A stretch of 46,209 nucleotides of DNA, taken from positions 1 through 46,209 of the forward strand of contig JAOTWB010000018.1 of NCBI GenBank assembly GCA_029863125.1, read 5' to 3'. This document shows positions 42,388-46,209 of this stretch, piece after piece. Made by a program: the position numbers and the translations under genes. Origin of the DNA: Gammaproteobacteria bacterium. Its GTDB lineage: Bacteria > Pseudomonadota > Gammaproteobacteria > Steroidobacterales > Woeseiaceae. Each line of letters begins with the position of its first letter. The stretch's first letter is position 1. The notes below the pieces were generated by a model. The model did no database searches and had not been told where the DNA came from. It worked only from the letters and a program-made list of their open reading frames with translations.

Positions 42388-42437
42388 ACACCGCCGTATC
42401 CGACGGTATTTCGCCCGCCCGTCGGCACGGTTGTCGT

Positions 42438-43724
42438 CTAACTCATAATGGTTGCCGGCGTTCTGTACCTGGCGAGCCAACCGCAGAAGTCATCATGCGG
42501 CAGCGGCTTGGAAAAGTAAAAGCCCTGGAAAGCATCACACTTCATTTGGGTCAGGAGCTTGATTTCGGCTGTTTTTTGGACGCCTTCGGCGACAACCGTA
42601 AGTCCGAATCGATGCGCGAGCCAAATGATGGCTTCGACCAGGTGAAAGTCGCGGTCGGAATCGAGCATTTTTGCCACAAAAGACCTGTCGATTTTCAGCT
42701 CGGTCGCGGGAATGGTTCTGAAGTAGGATAGCGACGAATACCCTCGGCCGAAATCGTCAATTGAAATACCGATGCCGGCGGCACGCAGATTTCTCAGGCG
42801 CTCGAAGTTGGAGTCCGAGTCCACTACCAAAGCACCCTCGGTGATCTCGACGGTAAGGTCGCGCTCATTGTTTCCCCAAATAGAGAATATCTTGGTTATC
42901 ATGTTGAGCGTTTCCTGTTGCTGCAACGATGTCGCCTCCAGGTTAACCGACAGCCCCATTCGTTTGCCAATTCCCGGCCACTCGGCAGCCTGCAGCAGAG
43001 CCGTTGTGAACACGAATCCGGTGAGGTCGTGCATCAGGCCCATTTCCGAGGCGAGTGACACGATTATTTCCGGCGATACCGGTCCATGCTTCGGGCTGGA
43101 CCAGCGCAACAGTGCCTCCGCACCACAAGGACGGCGGCTGACCATGTCGAACTTCGGCTGGTAGTGCAGCTCCAGCGCCTTGTCCGCAATCGCATCGGCA
43201 AGGTCTTCCTTCAGGTGCCATTGATCCATCATGGACTGGGACAACGCCGGCGAATACGATACGTACGGACTATGTGTCTTTCGCGCGCTGTCCAGTGCAA
43301 TTCCCGCTTTGTGAATGAGACCAGCCGAGTCGTCGCCATCCTGAGGAAAGCTGGCGATGCCTATTCGCACCATGGAATGGAGTAACGCGTCAAATTTCTC
43401 GACGACATCCGATTGCAGGCGAATGATCTTTTCTGCGGCAAGGATTATGTGCCCGGTCTGGTGAACTCCGGGAAGCAAGATGCAAAAAATATCGTCGCCA
43501 ATGCGACACAGTCGATCTTGCGCTCTGCAAAACGCCTGCAATGACTCTGCAATATTCAGCAAAATCCGGCGACTGGCCGCCGGACCCGATTTGACAAATA
43601 CCTTTCCTGTATCGCCCACGTCCACCATGAACAGCGAAAACGGTTCAGCCCCTGGTTCCATCAGGCGCTCGATTTCCTGCTCCAGTGCTAGGGAATCGGT
43701 CTTGTTCAGCTGGCGAGCTTGCAT
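42438..43724 (-). CDS. GGDEF (degenerate)-EAL protein, probable c-di-GMP phosphodiesterase
   Basis: This 428-aa protein lacks membrane segments. The N-terminal GGDEF domain (~residues 15-165) has RIGDDIF where GG(D/E)EF is required, so cyclase activity is unlikely. The EAL domain (~175-425) keeps the catalytic set: AEALLRW (Glu), NLEATSLQ (Asn), EITEG (Glu), DDFGRGYSS (Asp-Asp), ELKIDRSF (Lys), VAEGV (Glu) and QGFYFSKPLP (Gln). It should hydrolyse c-di-GMP to pGpG. It begins six bases after the end of the HD-GYP gene on the same strand, so the two probably form an operon. The degenerate GGDEF may bind GTP as a regulatory input. Confidence 0.88.
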   Translation of the reverse strand: MQARQLNKTDSLALEQEIERLMEPGAEPFSLFMVDVGDTGKVFVKSGPAASRRILLNIAESLQAFCRAQDRLCRIGDDIFCILLPGVHQTGHIILAAEKIIRLQSDVVEKFDALLHSMVRIGIASFPQDGDDSAGLIHKAGIALDSARKTHSPYVSYSPALSQSMMDQWHLKEDLADAIADKALELHYQPKFDMVSRRPCGAEALLRWSSPKHGPVSPEIIVSLASEMGLMHDLTGFVFTTALLQAAEWPGIGKRMGLSVNLEATSLQQQETLNMITKIFSIWGNNERDLTVEITEGALVVDSDSNFERLRNLRAAGIGISIDDFGRGYSSLSYFRTIPATELKIDRSFVAKMLDSDRDFHLVEAIIWLAHRFGLTVVAEGVQKTAEIKLLTQMKCDAFQGFYFSKPLPHDDFCGWLARYRTPATIMS

Positions 43725-43730
43725 CGGAAC

Positions 43731-45044
43731 CTACAGGAAGTAATCGTCGACGTTGATGTCGTACTCGCCAGGCTTGACCCCGCACTTGATCCATAAATTC
43801 ACGGTCTTGCTGGTGTCCACCGATTGATCGTCGAGGTCGACGATTCTGATATTGTCGAGCGGCTGCTTGTTGGCATCCAGAATTATTGCCACCTCGGGTC
43901 GAAGGCGACTCGCACGATGTTCCTTCAATACAACGGCGATTTCTTCGGTGTTGAGCTCAACAAGCGTGCCCGCGGGAAAGATCCCGATCGCCTGAATAAA
44001 CTGCTCAACCAATTCGGCTTGGAAACTCTTGTCGGAGAGCGCTTTGAATTCGCGCATTGCATCGTATGAAGACATCGCTTTGGCATAGGATCTGTCGCTC
44101 GACATCGCGGAATAAGAATCGACGATTCCGCCAATCCTGCCGAACACCGGAATCTGACTGCCGCTGAGGCCTTTTGGGTAACCGGAACCATCGAATCGCT
44201 CGTGATGAGTAGCGACCATCTCCAGCACCCGGCTGTCGACAGACTCGGCCTGTCGAATGATCTCCAGCCCAAGGCCAACATGGTGGCGCACGTGCATGCG
44301 CTCTACATCGGTCAGAGGGCCTCGTTTTTTGAGCAACTCTGCCGGCAGTTTCGTTTTGCCAACGTCAAGCAGCAATCCGCCGAGTCCCAGTGCCCGCAGA
44401 GAGTCCCTGTCGAGGCCGAGGTGTCGTCCAAAGACCAACGCCCACATGGCCGTGGCGAGCGAGTGCGCATGCGTGTAGTCGTCGGTCTTTTGCATCCTGA
44501 CTAACAGCGACATCGCCGTGCTGTTACGAAGGACACTTTCAACCATTCCGTTGACAACAATCTCGAGGTCCGGCACGCGCACAGTTGCGCCACGCCGAAC
44601 GTCCTCAAGTACGGAAATTAGTTGCTGCAGCGTGCCGGAATGCAGCGTTCTCGCAACGACCAGCTCATCGGCGACGCTGACCGAATCCTGGTAGTAATCA
44701 CCGGCGCTGGGGGCATCAGCTTGCATTGTGTGTTTTCGTCTGAACAGGAACCGCAGGAATCGACGCCAGAAGCCGCGTTTACGCCACGAACTTAAGCCAG
44801 ACTCTTTTCGACTGGACCTGCCGCGCATGTTCAGTCTTTGAGTTTCACCGGCCATGCCATCAGACTGCTCGAAGTCAATCTCAACGTAGTCGCAGTATTG
44901 GCGCAATTCGTCGATTTCGTACTTGCTGCGTATGAAGAAACCCTGGAAAAGGAATGGGGTCTCGAGCCATGGGCGATCCAGCTGGGACACATACATGCCT
45001 ATTCGCAGCCCGTCGACATCAATTTGACGTTTGTGAACACTCAT
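43731..45044 (-). CDS. DUF3391/HD-GYP domain protein with altered HD motif
   Basis: A 437-aa protein: DUF3391 N-terminal domain (~residues 4-60), a basic linker with several Arg (~85-105), and an HD-GYP domain (~185-340). GYP is intact (HHERFDGSGYPKG), but the metal-binding His-Asp reads LLLDVGK at L226-D227, and the later DxxDA motif reads DSYSAM. Both changes remove side chains used for the metal centre in active HD-GYP phosphodiesterases. Activity is therefore doubtful, and a binding or protein-interaction role is possible. ATG 45044 is preferred since the DUF3391 homology starts there. It is upstream of and probably co-transcribed with the EAL gene. Confidence 0.85.
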   Translation of the reverse strand: MSVHKRQIDVDGLRIGMYVSQLDRPWLETPFLFQGFFIRSKYEIDELRQYCDYVEIDFEQSDGMAGETQRLNMRGRSSRKESGLSSWRKRGFWRRFLRFLFRRKHTMQADAPSAGDYYQDSVSVADELVVARTLHSGTLQQLISVLEDVRRGATVRVPDLEIVVNGMVESVLRNSTAMSLLVRMQKTDDYTHAHSLATAMWALVFGRHLGLDRDSLRALGLGGLLLDVGKTKLPAELLKKRGPLTDVERMHVRHHVGLGLEIIRQAESVDSRVLEMVATHHERFDGSGYPKGLSGSQIPVFGRIGGIVDSYSAMSSDRSYAKAMSSYDAMREFKALSDKSFQAELVEQFIQAIGIFPAGTLVELNTEEIAVVLKEHRASRLRPEVAIILDANKQPLDNIRIVDLDDQSVDTSKTVNLWIKCGVKPGEYDINVDDYFL

Positions 45045-45215
45045 ACCAGCACGACCGTGAAAGCGGCAAAAATGCCGCAAATAATTGTCAAATCGTACCA
45101 GCCAGCGCCAAAACGCCACGAGACACCAGTCACACTGCGATCAAGAGCAAATACGCTGGATGTCGGGCCCTGGGGTGTTATTATTCGCGCTGCACCCAGA
45201 CCATGGAGGAAAGCC

Positions 45216-45959
45216 TTGAGAGCTCTACTCGCACTAATGTTACTCGCGCTGGCCGGCCACGCGTATTCCGCCAATGAAATCGACAGCAAAGTTGAGGCTG
45301 CCCTGGCCGCCGAATCCCGTCCACAGGCAGACCGGGATCGTGACCGGAATCGCAGGCCGCTCGAGACGCTGAAATTCTTTGGTTTGAAGGACAACATGCG
45401 CGTTTTGGAACTGATACCGGGCGGCGGCTGGTACACGCGGGTACTGGCGCCGGTGCTCGCCGAAAACGGCAGGCTGTACGTGGCACTCGGTACTGGCCGA
45501 ATCAAGGAAGGGGTCCTGAAAGAGCCGGGCTTCGAGAAGGTGGAACTCCTGGAAACCTCGGAAAATCTCCACCGGCCGGAGGGCAGCCGCTTTTACACGC
45601 TCGACGATTTCGACTTCAAGGTCTCGGGCCTGGACATGGTCGTGACGTTTCGTAACCTGCATAACTTCGATCCGGCCGCCAGGGCCCGGGTGAACGGCCA
45701 GGTCTTTAAGGCGTTAAGAAGCGGAGGATTGTACGGTGTCGTGGACCATACGGCGCGTCACATGGAACCGCCTAACGTCGAGAACCGTCGGCGCATCGAC
45801 CCGGTGCTGGTTATTAAAGAGCTCCTCGACCAGGGATTCGAATTCGTCGGCTACACCGACCTGCACTACCGCGCTGACGACGAACTCGAATACGAGGTTG
45901 GACGAAGATCGGTCAGCGGCAATACGGACCGGTTTACGATGTTGTTTCGGAAGCCCTGA
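45216..45959 (+). CDS. Exported SAM-methyltransferase-fold protein
   Basis: This 247-aa protein has a clear signal peptide (hydrophobic ~4-14, cleavage after AYSA). Its mature part is a Rossmann-fold class I methyltransferase: VLELIPGGGWYTRVLAP (motif I, acidic residue plus Gly-rich loop), DMVVTFRNLHNF (motif IV) and RSGGLYGVVDH. TTG 45216 is chosen because GGAGG sits at normal spacing (45206-45210) and this start gives the signal peptide; the long frame upstream overlaps the opposite gene. Homologues with signal peptides occur in other proteobacteria and are annotated only as methyltransferases. Since SAM is not expected in the periplasm, the true reaction is uncertain. Confidence 0.8.
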   Translation: MRALLALMLLALAGHAYSANEIDSKVEAALAAESRPQADRDRDRNRRPLETLKFFGLKDNMRVLELIPGGGWYTRVLAPVLAENGRLYVALGTGRIKEGVLKEPGFEKVELLETSENLHRPEGSRFYTLDDFDFKVSGLDMVVTFRNLHNFDPAARARVNGQVFKALRSGGLYGVVDHTARHMEPPNVENRRRIDPVLVIKELLDQGFEFVGYTDLHYRADDELEYEVGRRSVSGNTDRFTMLFRKP

Positions 45960-45993
45960 ACACAGGCGCAGCCTCTTGTAACAAGTTGTCTCG

Positions 45994-46015
45994 AGAGCCT
46001 TGGAACGGCTTTTTT
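45994..46015 (+). terminator. Putative intrinsic terminator after the methyltransferase gene
   Basis: A six-pair stem with one G-U (AGAGCC 45994-45999 with GGCTTT 46007-46012) and a 7-base loop is followed by further T residues, making a run of six T from 46010. It lies about 35 bases after the stop. Confidence 0.5.
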
Positions 46016-46041
46016 CAGGGATTTCCGCCGCCCAGGCGCCG

Positions 46042-46047
46042 TATAAT
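46042..46047 (+). promoter_or_regulatory. Consensus -10 box directly before the last gene
   Basis: TATAAT ends seven bases before the ATG at 46054, so transcription from it would begin at or next to the start codon, giving a leaderless message. No good -35 is seen at 16-18 bases upstream. Confidence 0.4.
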
Positions 46048-46053
46048 GACGGC

Positions 46054-46209
46054 ATGAACAAGGTCCACGTCATCGCCCTTGCCTGTTCGAGCCTGCTGCT
46101 TGCGGCTGCCTGCTCTGAATCGCCTGAATCGGCGACGCAAGCGCAGTCGCGGCCTGCAAACGAGGTTCGGGTCATTGCCGAAGTGCTGCAGTTCGAGCGC
46201 GAGCGCACG
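46054..46209 (+). CDS. Lipoprotein, probably RND-type membrane fusion protein (5' part only)
   Basis: The first 52 codons of a gene that continues past the window. The product has a lipoprotein signal: MNKVH, a hydrophobic stretch, then lipobox LAAAC with the acylated Cys at residue 20, and Ser at +2 suggesting outer-membrane sorting in E. coli terms. After a Ser/Ala-rich linker it reads EVRVIAEVLQFERERT, like the start of HlyD-family periplasmic adaptors of RND efflux pumps. The identification rests on this short segment and the lipobox only. Confidence 0.5.
   Translation, partial: MNKVHVIALACSSLLLAAACSESPESATQAQSRPANEVRVIAEVLQFERERT

Noticed and set aside
44838..45215. N-terminal extension of the exported methyltransferase-fold protein
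   Set aside because: Overlaps the 5' part of the HD-GYP gene and removes the signal peptide from the N-terminus; TTG 45216 has a strong Shine-Dalgarno.
1..46209. CRISPR arrays, tRNA/rRNA genes, prophage or complete insertion sequences
   Set aside because: No regularly spaced direct repeats, no cloverleaf-like segments and no transposase, integrase or phage structural frame were seen; the DUF2779 nuclease is not next to any array.

Overview
The window reads as chromosomal DNA of a GC-rich gammaproteobacterium. The basis is a complete proteobacterial-type Rnf operon, E. coli-like ssnA/ygfM/xdhD/ygeY/ygeW homologues, a MaeA-type malic enzyme, an S46 dipeptidyl-peptidase and many c-di-GMP/TPR/OmpA-type proteins. 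A marine, facultatively anaerobic heterotroph (for example a Woeseiales-like lineage) would fit, but the genus cannot be fixed from sequence alone. I saw no tRNA, rRNA, CRISPR array, prophage or complete insertion sequence. No gene-free stretch exceeds 300 bases; the longest is an AT-rich 283-base spacer at 37196-37478.

Region 1 (1-10168, + strand): a tightly packed catabolic operon resembling the anaerobic urate/purine degradation cluster of E. coli and gut bacteria. It holds the SsnA amidohydrolase (5' truncated by the window), a YgfM-like FAD subunit, an XdhD-like fused FeS/molybdopterin hydroxylase, a PLP enzyme in the place of YgeX but of a different type, YgeY-like M20 hydrolase, YgeW-like carbamoyltransferase, carbamate kinase and a threonine-synthase-like PLP enzyme. 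A DapA-like gene converges on it (10193-11122, - strand). A 48-base REP-like palindrome lies between the two and encodes the last residues of the DapA-like protein.

Region 2 (11237-24724): a DUF6455 membrane protein, then, on the - strand, a long Rnf operon in the order rnfB, giant PFOR (nifJ-like, 1654 aa), rnfC, rnfD, rnfG, rnfE, rnfA, a four-cysteine NqrM-like small protein and a ferredoxin-NADP-reductase-like flavoprotein. Upstream lie a 67-aa protein and a cyclic-2,3-diphosphoglycerate-synthase-like GTPase-fold protein. Inference: pyruvate from the PLP lyase or malic enzyme is oxidised by PFOR, and reduced ferredoxin is used by Rnf (ion gradient, NADH) or by the FNR (NADPH). Carbamate kinase would harvest ATP from carbamoyl phosphate.

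Region 3 (24916-37195): malic enzyme, a TolB/TPR membrane protein, a small exported protein, a NYN-LOTUS RNase-like protein with a small upstream partner, a four-gene - strand set (OmpA/BON protein, membrane coiled-coil HhH protein, DUF3465, S46 peptidase), a YidB/DUF937 protein, a cytosine-deaminase-like enzyme and a Kv-beta-like aldo/keto reductase.

Region 4 (37479-46209): an ExeA-like AAA ATPase fused to a tandem-repeat coiled coil and an FHA domain, a four-TM protein, a Cys-rich protein, a DUF2779 Cas4-like nuclease fused to an exonuclease-like domain, a c-di-GMP pair (degenerate GGDEF plus intact EAL; HD-GYP with altered HD), an exported methyltransferase-fold protein and the start of a lipoprotein that looks like an RND adaptor.
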